A stretch of DNA of 9,133 bases from Candidatus Bathyarchaeota archaeon RBG_13_52_12 (GTDB taxonomy: Archaea; Thermoproteota; Bathyarchaeia; TCS64). The DNA lies in the NCBI GenBank assembly GCA_001774245.1, contig MEZF01000111.1, positions 33,621-42,753 on the forward strand, given 5' to 3'. Below the pieces are notes generated by a model. The model saw only the letters and a list, made by a program, of their open reading frames with translations. It searched no databases and was not told where the DNA came from. Position numbers and translations under genes: made by a program. Shown piece by piece: positions 1 through 5,818 of the stretch. Numbering within the stretch: the first letter of the stretch is position 1; each line of letters opens with the position of its first letter.

Positions 1-114
1 TACGTCTATAGGTTGAATTCCATGCTCCCCTGGATGGTCCTCTCGGCAAGCTTAGTCCTTCTCGGCATCCTCTTTCTAACACAGATCAAAGAGTCGGACA
101 AGGTAGAGGACTAA
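1..114 (+). CDS. C-terminal end of a membrane protein (5' partial)
   Basis: Reading frame 1 is open from the window edge to a TAA at 112-114 and gives the last 37 residues of a protein. Residues 8-28 of this fragment are strongly hydrophobic (start MLPWMVLSA, end ILFLTQ) and fit a last transmembrane helix, followed by a short charged tail ending KESDKVED. That arrangement is common in multi-helix transporters, but too little is present to name a family. Its stop codon overlaps the stop of the convergent minus-strand gene (tag, read at 113-111), so the genes share four bases. That it is a real gene end is inferred from the clean hydrophobic/charged pattern and the tight convergent packing. Confidence 0.6.
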   Translation, partial: YVYRLNSMLPWMVLSASLVLLGILFLTQIKESDKVED

Positions 115-716
115 ACAAGGGTGAGGGCGGCGGAGTATGCACCCACTTGCGCCTCCATTAAAGTGTCTCCTGTCCCCAAGACGACGGCATCCCCCTCCTC
201 GGGTCTCATCAGCTCGATAAGAAAGGTGAGAAGCGACGGCGACGGTTCTCTATCCATCCCAGGCATAACCGCACTTCTCCCATTAAACACAATCGTGGTT
301 GCTCCTTTCGCCCCGGCAAGCAGTGCAGCATCCCTCTGCTCAACCCCAAATCTCACCTTCATCGCTACCCCTTTAACGAGGACGGCGTAGCTATGTTCCC
401 CCAAGACATCGTTTGTTGTGGGGACCTCAGCTCCGTTCGGTATTAGTGAGTGGATCTCGGTTAGGAGTCTCTGCCCCTTCTTAGAAATTGTTATACCTCG
501 ATTTGATATTTCCACCAGCCCTTCTGTAATCAGGCGTCTTGTCAGAGTCCTCACAACCCCCTCTCCGATTCCGAGTCTAGCGCCAAGGGAAGCTCTCCCG
601 ATTCCGTTGCCAGAGGTTAGTTCAAGAGCTCTTAGAACCTGTGCCTCGCTATAGGAAGGGGACCTTCCGGGGGAGACCTTTTCTGAGACACGCCTCAGAA
701 GGGGCTTGAAGCTCAT
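111..716 (-). CDS. Winged-helix protein with DUF4443-like C-terminal domain
   Basis: A 201-residue predicted DNA-binding protein. Residues about 22-85 look like a winged helix: helix, turn and recognition helix around ASLGARLGIGEGVVRTLTRR, then a short wing (GLVEISNRGITISKKG), much like the N-terminal DNA-binding domains of MarR/CggR-type regulators. Residues about 107-200 form an alpha/beta domain (YAVLVKGVA; an Ala-rich helix; TTIVFNG; GDAVVLGTGD) that resembles the archaeal DUF4443 domain in size and position; this assignment is from memory of the family. It may sense a ligand, which is inference. A divergent promoter region separates it from the ECF-type transporter gene, so it could regulate that gene or itself. 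No cysteines are present, so metal or redox sensing through Cys is unlikely. The ATG at 716-714 is preceded by a TATA-like CTTAAG. Confidence 0.75.
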   Translation of the reverse strand: MSFKPLLRRVSEKVSPGRSPSYSEAQVLRALELTSGNGIGRASLGARLGIGEGVVRTLTRRLITEGLVEISNRGITISKKGQRLLTEIHSLIPNGAEVPTTNDVLGEHSYAVLVKGVAMKVRFGVEQRDAALLAGAKGATTIVFNGRSAVMPGMDREPSPSLLTFLIELMRPEEGDAVVLGTGDTLMEAQVGAYSAALTLV

Positions 717-743
717 CTCAGATCAACCAAGTGGGTTTCACTG

Positions 744-749
744 CTTAAG
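744..749 (-). promoter_or_regulatory. TATA-like box for the winged-helix gene
   Basis: On the minus strand the hexamer CTTAAG, preceded by the purine-rich CCCAAAA resembling a BRE, lies about 30 bases before the ATG at 716. This gives a predicted leader of only a few bases. The site is palindromic at its core, so strand assignment rests on the spacing and the upstream A-run. Confidence 0.45.
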
Positions 750-760
750 TTTTGGGTAAC

Positions 761-768
761 ATATAAAT
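761..768 (+). promoter_or_regulatory. TATA box for the ECF S-component gene
   Basis: ATATAAAT is a strong archaeal TATA box. Its centre lies about 28 bases before the ATG at 793 but only about 10 before the ATG at 775. Since archaeal transcription usually starts some 25 bases downstream of the TATA centre, the mRNA probably begins near 790 and the first usable start is 793. The box is in the 76-base divergent region shared with the winged-helix gene. Confidence 0.65.
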
Positions 769-792
769 TGCTGGATGGATAATCCAGCTACC

Positions 793-1413
793 ATGAATGC
801 GAAGCAGGTAGCGTTAATTGCCGTGATGTCAGCCCTCGCCATCGTTACAGCTTATAGTAGGGGTCTCGCCATATCTAGCCTCCCCGGCGTCTTTGAGTTC
901 ATGACGGTGCTTATCTTCATATCCGGGTTCTGCTTCGGCTCCCTCGTCGGCGTCAGTGTAGGCATCATCAGTCTTAGTATCTACATGCTCGTTCCATACC
1001 CGTTTGCCCACCCGGCCGCATGGCTATACACTATCTCCCCGATACTTCTCCTAGTCATGGCGGCACTCGGCGCTCTCTTCGGTCTAGCCGGAGCCCTATC
1101 GTCTAAGATCCTTAAACCAGCTGGCTGGGGGAGATTCAGCCTCAGTCTCGCGGTCATTGGTTTCGCCCTTACACTGACATATGACATAGTTTCAAGCCTC
1201 GGCTTCGCCCTCGCCTATCCCGCCTTCTCCGATCCCATCCAGGCGATCTACCTTACATTTATTCCACTCTATTACCCATGGCCGCCAATCATTCATACCT
1301 TTACAAACACCATAATTTTCGCAGTCATCGCTCCACCCCTCATTCAGGGCATAAGGAAACTCCCGGAAACGTTGAATACCGGTGAGACCAAGCAGAAAAC
1401 GGTCGAGTCTTGA
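793..1413 (+). CDS. ECF-type transporter substrate-binding (S) component-like membrane protein
   Basis: A 206-residue integral membrane protein with about five to six hydrophobic helices and short loops. The N-terminus (MNAKQVALIAVMSALAIVTAY) has the layout typical of S components of energy-coupling factor transporters, which bind a vitamin, precursor or metal and dock on the EcfA/EcfA'/EcfT module. A conserved-looking HTFTNTIIFAVIAPPL segment precedes a short polar C-terminal tail. No EcfA or EcfT gene is in this window, so if it is an S component it would use a shared module encoded elsewhere. The substrate cannot be deduced. I chose ATG 793 rather than the in-frame ATG 775 because of the TATA box at 761-768 and because the family's usual N-terminus starts here. 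The gene overlaps the next one by four bases (TTGA), which suggests translational coupling. Confidence 0.7.
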   Translation: MNAKQVALIAVMSALAIVTAYSRGLAISSLPGVFEFMTVLIFISGFCFGSLVGVSVGIISLSIYMLVPYPFAHPAAWLYTISPILLLVMAALGALFGLAGALSSKILKPAGWGRFSLSLAVIGFALTLTYDIVSSLGFALAYPAFSDPIQAIYLTFIPLYYPWPPIIHTFTNTIIFAVIAPPLIQGIRKLPETLNTGETKQKTVES

Positions 1414-1811
1414 TCGAATACTTTCCCGCTGATGATATCAAGAATAGGGTTGACGAAATAATTGACCTCCTAATGTTCGACCACGTTAGGGCAGGAAACG
1501 TCTACTGCGTAAGGAGCAGGGGAAGCCAATCGAGAAGGACCATAGCCCGTATCCATGGACTAGGTAGAATCTGGCAACTTGCCATGAAAATCGATGCTAC
1601 ATACATCATCGAGGTCATCTCGGAGCAATTCGACCCCCTCGGCAAAGAGGGCCAGGACAGGGTCCTAGTTCACGAGCTCCTTCACATCCCCCACGGCTTC
1701 CAAGGAGGCTTCCGGCATCACAAAGACCATGTCACTAGGGAAAACGTAGACGTGTGGTTCAAAAGGCTCCTGGAGAAGCGGAGAGAACTGGGTAGGCTCA
1801 GAAAAGATTAA
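1410..1811 (+). CDS. Small HExxH metallopeptidase (COG4900 / phage-metallopeptidase-like)
   Basis: A 133-residue protein with a zinc-protease signature, HELLH at residues 88-92, followed by a His-rich stretch (H103, H104, H107) that could supply the third metal ligand. The compact size and the VLVHELLHIPHGF motif resemble the archaeal predicted metallopeptidases of COG4900 and the putative phage metallopeptidase domain; this is family recall, not a search. There is no signal peptide or membrane segment, so it should act in the cytoplasm; substrate unknown. The start is TTG at 1410, overlapping the TGA of the upstream transporter gene. The next in-frame ATG would remove the first 21 residues, including a likely amphipathic helix, so TTG is preferred. 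It lies 27 bases before the Gly-Gly protein gene and is probably co-transcribed with it. Confidence 0.72.
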   Translation: MIEYFPADDIKNRVDEIIDLLMFDHVRAGNVYCVRSRGSQSRRTIARIHGLGRIWQLAMKIDATYIIEVISEQFDPLGKEGQDRVLVHELLHIPHGFQGGFRHHKDHVTRENVDVWFKRLLEKRRELGRLRKD

Positions 1812-1838
1812 GCGAGGCGAACCCAAAACCGTTTACGA

Positions 1839-2039
1839 ATGTATCCTAGCCCTCAGACAATAAAAGTCAGGAAGCCCTCAACCCTACGCGAGTTCATAGA
1901 AGGGTTAGGTACCGATTTCCTCTATGCCTATGATCGCCGAGTGATCATAGTGTTAGTGAATGGCGAGCTCCGCTGGCCCTCCTCGAGGCTTAATCCCGAT
2001 GACAAGGTTACCTTATTCCCGATTGTCACCGGCGGTTAA
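1839..2039 (+). CDS. MoaD/ThiS/SAMP-like ubiquitin-fold protein with C-terminal Gly-Gly
   Basis: A 66-residue protein that fits a beta-grasp sulfur carrier or archaeal small modifier. It has an N-terminal beta strand (TIKVRKPS), a helix (TLREFIEGLG), the NGE turn usual in ThiS/MoaD (VIIVLVNGELR), the LNPDDKVTLFPIVTGG ending and, decisively, an exposed Gly65-Gly66 terminus with no extension. In this family the Gly-Gly is adenylated by an E1/MoeB-like enzyme and then thiocarboxylated (molybdopterin, thiamine or tRNA thiolation) or joined to lysines of target proteins (SAMP). Which job it has cannot be told: no E1-like, MoaE or thiazole gene is nearby. The neighbouring JAMM protease, which could cleave after Gly-Gly, favours a modifier or processed carrier. 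Its stop overlaps that gene's stop. Confidence 0.82.
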   Translation: MYPSPQTIKVRKPSTLREFIEGLGTDFLYAYDRRVIIVLVNGELRWPSSRLNPDDKVTLFPIVTGG

Positions 2040-2410
2040 CCTGTGACCCGTATTACGAGTCTCTCAGCTTGCTTGTTATAGGCTACCACATCTCCCAACC
2101 CGTATGGGTAGGCCATCAATAGGCTGATCCTCCCGTAGATGTTATGAATATCTTGGGTCGATTGCTCCAGTGAGCCTGACGGGTGGCTGTGGGCCGAGCC
2201 AACGATTGAGAAGTCAATAGGGAGCATGTGGATGGGATAACTGGCAGATATACTGTTGGTTGTGGCGAAGGGTGGAAAGAGGTAATCCTTTATAGTTATT
2301 GCCTCCCTATCCACCGAACCCCTAAGGAGCATCACAGCCTCTTTTGGGTGTCTCTCCTTGGCGAACGCCAGCATCTCCTCGAGTAGCCCTCTATCGACCA
2401 ATACCTCCAT
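2036..2410 (-). CDS. JAMM/MPN+ metalloprotease (Mov34 family), candidate desampylase
   Basis: A 124-residue single-domain JAMM protein. All catalytic elements are visible: Glu24 in a HPKEAVMLL segment and H74-x-H76-x7-S84-x2-D87 (HSHPSG...SxxD), which bind zinc and activate water. Its length matches the minimal archaeal and bacterial JAMM enzymes such as HvJAMM1 (which releases SAMPs from proteins) and Mec+ (which trims a sulfur-carrier protein). It should be cytoplasmic, having no signal peptide or helix. It converges on the Gly-Gly protein gene with a four-base overlap of coding ends; the pairing suggests that protein as a substrate, which is inference. The ATG at 2410-2408 is almost at the transcript start predicted from the TATA box, so it is probably leaderless. 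Confidence 0.88.
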   Translation of the reverse strand: MEVLVDRGLLEEMLAFAKERHPKEAVMLLRGSVDREAITIKDYLFPPFATTNSISASYPIHMLPIDFSIVGSAHSHPSGSLEQSTQDIHNIYGRISLLMAYPYGLGDVVAYNKQAERLVIRVTG

Positions 2411-2434
2411 AGCTGAGGTAATCCACTAGCCAGC

Positions 2435-2442
2435 AATTAAAG
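2435..2442 (-). promoter_or_regulatory. TATA box for the JAMM protease gene
   Basis: On the minus strand CTTTAATT is centred about 28 bases before the ATG at 2410, matching archaeal TATA spacing for a leaderless transcript. It lies back to back with the plus-strand promoter of the nitroreductase gene. Confidence 0.5.
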
Positions 2443-2450
2443 GCGATTAG

Positions 2451-2458
2451 CCTAAAAA
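2451..2458 (+). promoter_or_regulatory. TATA-like box for the nitroreductase gene
   Basis: CCTAAAAA lies about 27-30 bases before the adjacent candidate starts GTG 2482 and ATG 2485, so transcription should begin at or just before them. It is an A-rich variant rather than a perfect box. Confidence 0.42.
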
Positions 2459-2484
2459 CCCATGATCCCCCAAATGATCTGGTG

Positions 2485-3000
2485 ATGTACTTGGAAGCTA
2501 TGGAAGTCATACTTGGAAGGCGTAGCATAAGAAAATACAGCGAGCAGTCAGTCTCGGACGAGCAGCTGAAGCGTCTCCTCGAGGCCGCTATGGCGGCTCC
2601 GAGCGGCCACAATAAACAACCCTGGCACTTCATAGTTATCAAGGACAGGGCGACCCTCTCTGAGATTCCTAAGTTCCACAACTATTCCAAAATGCTAGAG
2701 CAGGCACCGCTCGCCATAGTCGTCTGCGGTGATCTAGAAATTGAAGGTGGATCCGGTTTCTGGGTACAGGACTGCTCAGCAGCAACGCAGAACATACTAC
2801 TCGCCGCCAAAGCCATCGGCTTGGGAGCTGTCTGGCTCGGTGTATACCCCAATGAAGGTCTCGTTAAGGGGTTGAAGACACTCCTCAAGATCCCTGAAAA
2901 GATAACTCCTCTCTGCATCATATCAGTGGGGCATCCTTTGGAGGAGAAGCCTCCAGGTAACCGCTACAGGGAAGACCGAGTCCACCACAACCAATGGTAG
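2485..3000 (+). CDS. Nitroreductase-family FMN oxidoreductase
   Basis: A 171-residue flavoprotein of the nitroreductase superfamily. The N-terminal RRSIRKY motif (about residues 12-18) and the APSGHNKQPWHF segment (about 38-49) are the usual FMN-phosphate and ring contacts. The AAKAIGLGAVWLGVYP helix and the IISVGHPLEEKPP segment followed by a basic tail complete the fold. Members are homodimers that bind FMN and use NAD(P)H to reduce quinones, nitro compounds, enones or special substrates; the true substrate is not evident here. At about 170 residues it is a short single-domain form, as is frequent in archaea and anaerobes. ATG 2485 is chosen; an adjacent GTG at 2482 would add one residue and cannot be excluded. 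A T5 run just after the stop may end transcription. Confidence 0.88.
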   Translation: MYLEAMEVILGRRSIRKYSEQSVSDEQLKRLLEAAMAAPSGHNKQPWHFIVIKDRATLSEIPKFHNYSKMLEQAPLAIVVCGDLEIEGGSGFWVQDCSAATQNILLAAKAIGLGAVWLGVYPNEGLVKGLKTLLKIPEKITPLCIISVGHPLEEKPPGNRYREDRVHHNQW

Positions 3001-3005
3001 ACACC

Positions 3006-3010
3006 TTTTT
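3006..3010 (+). terminator. Oligo-T terminator after the nitroreductase gene
   Basis: A run of five T, preceded by CACC, begins six bases after the TAG stop. Archaeal RNA polymerase commonly terminates at such T-runs without a hairpin. Confidence 0.4.
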
Positions 3011-3082
3011 AGGCTCAGTATTGGCCACTATTCGATCCGATATTGAGAATTTTGGTCTGCTCAGCGCCTAGAAGTATCAATT

Positions 3083-3090
3083 CTTAAAAA
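3083..3090 (+). promoter_or_regulatory. TATA box for the tRNA-Arg gene
   Basis: CTTAAAAA is centred about 29 bases upstream of the first base of the mature tRNA (3116), the expected spacing for a transcript starting at or just before the tRNA 5' end. Confidence 0.55.
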
Positions 3091-3115
3091 GAGGGGGCGC
3101 TCCAAGAGACGGTGG

Positions 3116-3226
3116 GGGCCCGTGGCCAAGCCAGGATAAGGCGCCTAGCCGGTCGCCGCAACCCGACGCCGGCGCGCAGGCCTTCTAAGCCGGAGATCGT
3201 GGGTTCGAATCCCTCCGGGCCCGCCA
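3116..3226 (+). tRNA. tRNA-Arg (anticodon UCU) with a 33-base intron and encoded CCA
   Basis: The acceptor arms GGGCCCG (3116-3122) and CGGGCCC (3216-3222) pair perfectly, followed by discriminator G3223 and CCA 3224-3226. The T-loop TTCGAAT (3204-3210) sits in a five-base stem with one T-T mismatch (3200/3214). The D-arm has three pairs (GCC 3125-3127 with GGC 3140-3142) and the G18-G19 pair at 3134-3135. The anticodon stem forms only if 3146-3178 is removed: CC (3144-3145) joined to GGC (3179-3181) pairs fully with GCCGG (3189-3193), framing the loop CTTCTAA with anticodon TCT at 3184-3186. The intron thus lies between tRNA positions 28 and 29. Mature length is 75 bases without CCA. It reads AGA codons (and AGG by wobble), which are common in this window. 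Confidence 0.9.
3146..3178 (+). other. Non-canonical tRNA intron with bulge-helix-bulge folding
   Basis: The 33-base intron interrupts the 5' strand of the anticodon stem (28/29). A fold can be drawn by hand: GCGC at 3141-3144 pairs with GCGC at 3174-3177 as the central four-base helix. It is flanked by three-base bulges CTA (3145-3147) and AGG (3178-3180), each containing one splice point. The intron itself closes as a hairpin, GCCGG (3148-3152) with CCGGC (3169-3173). This is the bulge-helix-bulge shape cut by archaeal tRNA endonuclease. The outer exon helix is weak, so the motif is of the relaxed kind, which in archaea usually needs the heteromeric (epsilon or alpha2beta2) endonuclease. 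Confidence 0.82.
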
Positions 3227-3240
3227 CAATCAATAAGCAA

Positions 3241-3244
3241 TTTT
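3241..3244 (+). terminator. Short T-run after the tRNA
   Basis: A TTTT tract 15 bases after the CCA end, in an A/T-rich stretch, is a plausible weak terminator or trailer. A second T5 run (3266-3270) is better explained as part of the iorA TATA box. Confidence 0.3.
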
Positions 3245-3264
3245 ATAGCTGAACAACCACGAAG

Positions 3265-3272
3265 GTTTTTAC
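3265..3272 (+). promoter_or_regulatory. TATA-like box for iorAB
   Basis: GTTTTTAC, preceded by the purine-rich CGAAG as a possible BRE, is centred about 27 bases before the ATG at 3296. A leaderless iorA transcript is expected; there is no Shine-Dalgarno sequence before that ATG. Confidence 0.5.
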
Positions 3273-3295
3273 AATGCACTTCCTAACAAACAATT

Positions 3296-5176
3296 ATGTC
3301 CTATCAGGATTTAACAGACCCAAAGCCTAAGAAGGCTTTCATGCTCTGCAACGAAGCTGTCGCGAGGGCTGTACTCGAATCCGACGCCAAGGTGACAGCG
3401 TTCTACCCCGGCTCGCCAACTAGCGAGATCCTAGACACTCTCTACCTACTCTCCGCTGACTACCCCGATCTCAAGATGGAGATCTCCTCCAACGAGAAAG
3501 TAGCACTGGAGACCGTGGCAGGGGCTTCGATGGCGGGGGTGAGGAGCTTCACGAGCATGAAGAGTGTAGGGCTCAACGTAGCGAGTGATACTTTCTACAC
3601 CCTTGGCTACACTGGAGTAAACGGGGGCTGCGTATTGCTAGTCGCGGACGACCCGCACGCACATAGCAGCCAGAGCGAGCAGGATGGCAGATTCTTCGCT
3701 CCCACAGGTCACGTCCCCATGCTTGAACCCTCCACACCGCAGGAGGCCTACGAAATGGCTAGATACGCCTTTGACCTCTCCGAAAGGCACAAGATACTAA
3801 CGGTTATTCGGACCACAACCAGAGTCAACCATCAGTACGCCCCCGTCGAGGTCGGCGAGGTTAAGCGTACCCCCTTCCAGAAGAGGAACTGGAGGGACGT
3901 GAAGCGTCCCTACTTCACCCTCAGCGAAACCGCGAGACGACTCAAGGGAGAGGCACTGGAAAAGCTGATGAAGATCGAGGCGGAGTTCGATTCCAGTCCC
4001 TTCAACAAGATAGTGAATGGTGAAGGGCGCATAGGCGTAATCACAAGCGGCGTCTCCTATCTCCATACAATGGATGCAGCGGATGCTTTGAGCGTCAAGC
4101 CCCACATTCTCAAACTCGGGACGACCCACCCACTGCCGAAGAAGCTGATTGTAGACTTCATAACTAAGCTAGACACGGTCCTTATTGTCGAAGAGCTCCT
4201 GCCATACCTTGAGCAAAGCATCAAGGCGATAGCGAAAGACGCCGACTGTGGCTTAAAGATCCTCGGGAAGGAGTCGGGACACCTCGGCTACGTTGGCGAG
4301 TATAATGTCGCCGTCGTCTCTAAGGCGCTCAGCAGTGTTTACGGCGTAAATTCACCAATAGACTACGAGGCTGTACTGGCAAAGGCTGTGGAGCTGAAGA
4401 GTGTGATCCCGAAAAGACTTCCAGTATTCTGTGCTGGATGCCCTCATAGGGGGACTCTCTGGGCTCTCCAGCAGGCTATAAAAGGTACTGATTATGTGCT
4501 GAATAACGACATTGGCTGTTATTCGATGCTTCAACTCGAACCATATAATCTCACAGATATGATGATCTGTATGGGCGCTGGGCAGGGAATCAGCAGTGGA
4601 ATGCAGCATGTTGTAAACGACAGGGTCATTGCACTCATAGGGGACTCGACTTTATTTCACGCTGGTCTCCCCGCCCTCGTAAACGCCGTCCACAACGGGC
4701 ATAACTACACGCTCTTCATCCTCGACAACAGCGTAACAGCAATGACGGGGCAGCAACCGAACCCCGGCAGTGACTTCGGCCCCAATAAAGTGACTGAGAT
4801 CGACATCGAAGCCGTCGTAAAGGGAATCGGTGTGAAGAACGTCACGAAAATAGACGCTTTCGACCCGAAGCCAAATGTGGAGACGATGAAGAAGGCTATT
4901 TCTCAGGAGGGCGTCAATGTAGTCATAAGCGTGGGTCCCTGCGCCCTCTGGAACGACCGGAAGAAGCGCGCAGCGAAGATTACTATCATCCCTAATAAGG
5001 TGGGTAAGGAGACGTGTAAGAGCATCTACGCCTGCGTACGGGATTTCTACTGTCCCGCTATACAGCTTGACATGGAGACTAGGCAGACCGCTATTCAAAC
5101 AGACATCTGCAACGGCTGCATGGTCTGCGCAAAGCTTTGCCCGGTTTCAGCCATTAGTTCCACGGGAGGTGCCTAG
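3296..5176 (+). CDS. iorA: Indolepyruvate:ferredoxin oxidoreductase, alpha subunit
   Basis: A 626-residue thiamine-diphosphate and iron-sulfur enzyme subunit. With IorB it converts aryl pyruvates (from transamination of Trp, Phe, Tyr) plus CoA to aryl acetyl-CoA and CO2, reducing ferredoxin in the cytoplasm. The N-terminal pyrimidine-binding domain carries YPGSPTSE (about 37-44) and SSNEKVALE with Glu67. CAGCPHRG (379-386) opens the TPP domain, which has GDS (449-451) and LDNS (476-479), the TPP-Mg motif. The C-terminus is ferredoxin-like. Cluster II is complete (C605, C608, C611, C615 before Pro). Cluster I has C574, C580 and C586 before Pro but Ile577 where the family normally has its second Cys. 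Otherwise the length matches archaeal IorA. The start is the first ATG after a well-placed TATA box. iorB follows after two bases. Confidence 0.95.
   Translation: MSYQDLTDPKPKKAFMLCNEAVARAVLESDAKVTAFYPGSPTSEILDTLYLLSADYPDLKMEISSNEKVALETVAGASMAGVRSFTSMKSVGLNVASDTFYTLGYTGVNGGCVLLVADDPHAHSSQSEQDGRFFAPTGHVPMLEPSTPQEAYEMARYAFDLSERHKILTVIRTTTRVNHQYAPVEVGEVKRTPFQKRNWRDVKRPYFTLSETARRLKGEALEKLMKIEAEFDSSPFNKIVNGEGRIGVITSGVSYLHTMDAADALSVKPHILKLGTTHPLPKKLIVDFITKLDTVLIVEELLPYLEQSIKAIAKDADCGLKILGKESGHLGYVGEYNVAVVSKALSSVYGVNSPIDYEAVLAKAVELKSVIPKRLPVFCAGCPHRGTLWALQQAIKGTDYVLNNDIGCYSMLQLEPYNLTDMMICMGAGQGISSGMQHVVNDRVIALIGDSTLFHAGLPALVNAVHNGHNYTLFILDNSVTAMTGQQPNPGSDFGPNKVTEIDIEAVVKGIGVKNVTKIDAFDPKPNVETMKKAISQEGVNVVISVGPCALWNDRKKRAAKITIIPNKVGKETCKSIYACVRDFYCPAIQLDMETRQTAIQTDICNGCMVCAKLCPVSAISSTGGA
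5165..5171 (+). promoter_or_regulatory. Shine-Dalgarno site for iorB
   Basis: GGAGGTG, a perfect complement to the archaeal 16S rRNA 3' end, lies inside the last codons of iorA, seven bases before the TTG at 5179. It decides the unusual TTG start of iorB, for which no nearby ATG exists. Confidence 0.75.
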
Positions 5177-5178
5177 AA

Positions 5179-5784
5179 TTGACGCAGTATAATATTCTTC
5201 TCGCTGGCGTCGGCGGGCAGGGACTGATGCTACTCAGCCAGGTGATGGGGGACGCCTGCACCCGGAGTAGTATCAAGGTCGTCGTCGGTGCCCAGCACGG
5301 CCTCGCCCAGCGGAGCGGATCTATCAGTGCCCACGTTCGCATCGGAGACGCATACTCCCCACTCATCGCATACGGCACAGCGGACCTCATCATCGCCATG
5401 GATGCCACGGAAGCCCTACGCTACGTCGAGTACCTGAAGCAGGGGGGCACAGTTGTAATGAACAGCAGGATGATGCACCCGCCACTTGAAACCGCGCCAA
5501 TAGTCAAGAACAGGCAAGAGAAGCTCACATATGTAACCTTGGAGCAGGTGAAGGAGCAGCTGGGGAAAGTCGCTGGTAGGGTTATCGACATAGACGCCGA
5601 GAAGGTAGCGGCAGAGGCGGGTAACCCCCGGACAGAGAACGTTGTACTCCTCGGGGCCGCAAGCGCTCTAAGCGGCTTTCCAATTCAGTCAGAGCCCTTG
5701 AAGGAATCGGTTAGACGTGTCGTCCCCGAGCGAGCTGTCGATGCGAACCTAAAGGCCTTCATCCTAGGCCAGCAGATGGTTTAG
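5179..5784 (+). CDS. iorB: Indolepyruvate:ferredoxin oxidoreductase, beta subunit
   Basis: A 201-residue partner of IorA, equivalent to the gamma domain of pyruvate:ferredoxin oxidoreductases. Visible marks are the N-terminal GVGGQGLMLLSQVMG (about 10-24) and the AQHGLAQRSGSISAHVRIG segment (about 38-56), where the family has HGMAQRGGSV-HVR, then PLIAYGTADLIIAMDATEALR. The beta subunit completes the active site, probably binding CoA, and carries no iron-sulfur motif. It starts with TTG two bases after the iorA stop, behind a strong Shine-Dalgarno site, so it is co-transcribed and translated as a unit with iorA. Length is normal for the family (about 190-220). The Gly-to-Ser change in QRSGS is minor. 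Confidence 0.93.
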   Translation: MTQYNILLAGVGGQGLMLLSQVMGDACTRSSIKVVVGAQHGLAQRSGSISAHVRIGDAYSPLIAYGTADLIIAMDATEALRYVEYLKQGGTVVMNSRMMHPPLETAPIVKNRQEKLTYVTLEQVKEQLGKVAGRVIDIDAEKVAAEAGNPRTENVVLLGAASALSGFPIQSEPLKESVRRVVPERAVDANLKAFILGQQMV

Positions 5785-5818
5785 GGTTAAACTCTCATAA
5801 TCTTATACAGTACAGGAT

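Noticed and set aside
121..654. Plus-strand open frames at 121-390 and 418-654
   Set aside because: They lie opposite the winged-helix gene. Their translations are low-complexity Ser/Pro/Thr text with no fold, while the minus strand gives a clear winged helix.
2482..2484. GTG at 2482 as the nitroreductase start
   Set aside because: Directly followed by ATG 2485, which is the commoner start and costs only one residue. It is not excluded, since the predicted transcript start is at about 2481.
3116..3226. tRNA pseudogene
   Set aside because: The apparent break in the anticodon stem is fully explained by an intron with a bulge-helix-bulge fold. The acceptor stem is perfect, the T-loop is standard and CCA is encoded.
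3797..5098. Long antisense open frames opposite iorA (3797-4129, 4352-4609, 4652-5098)
   Set aside because: They mirror the codon pattern of a highly conserved gene and have no recognisable domain or promoter.
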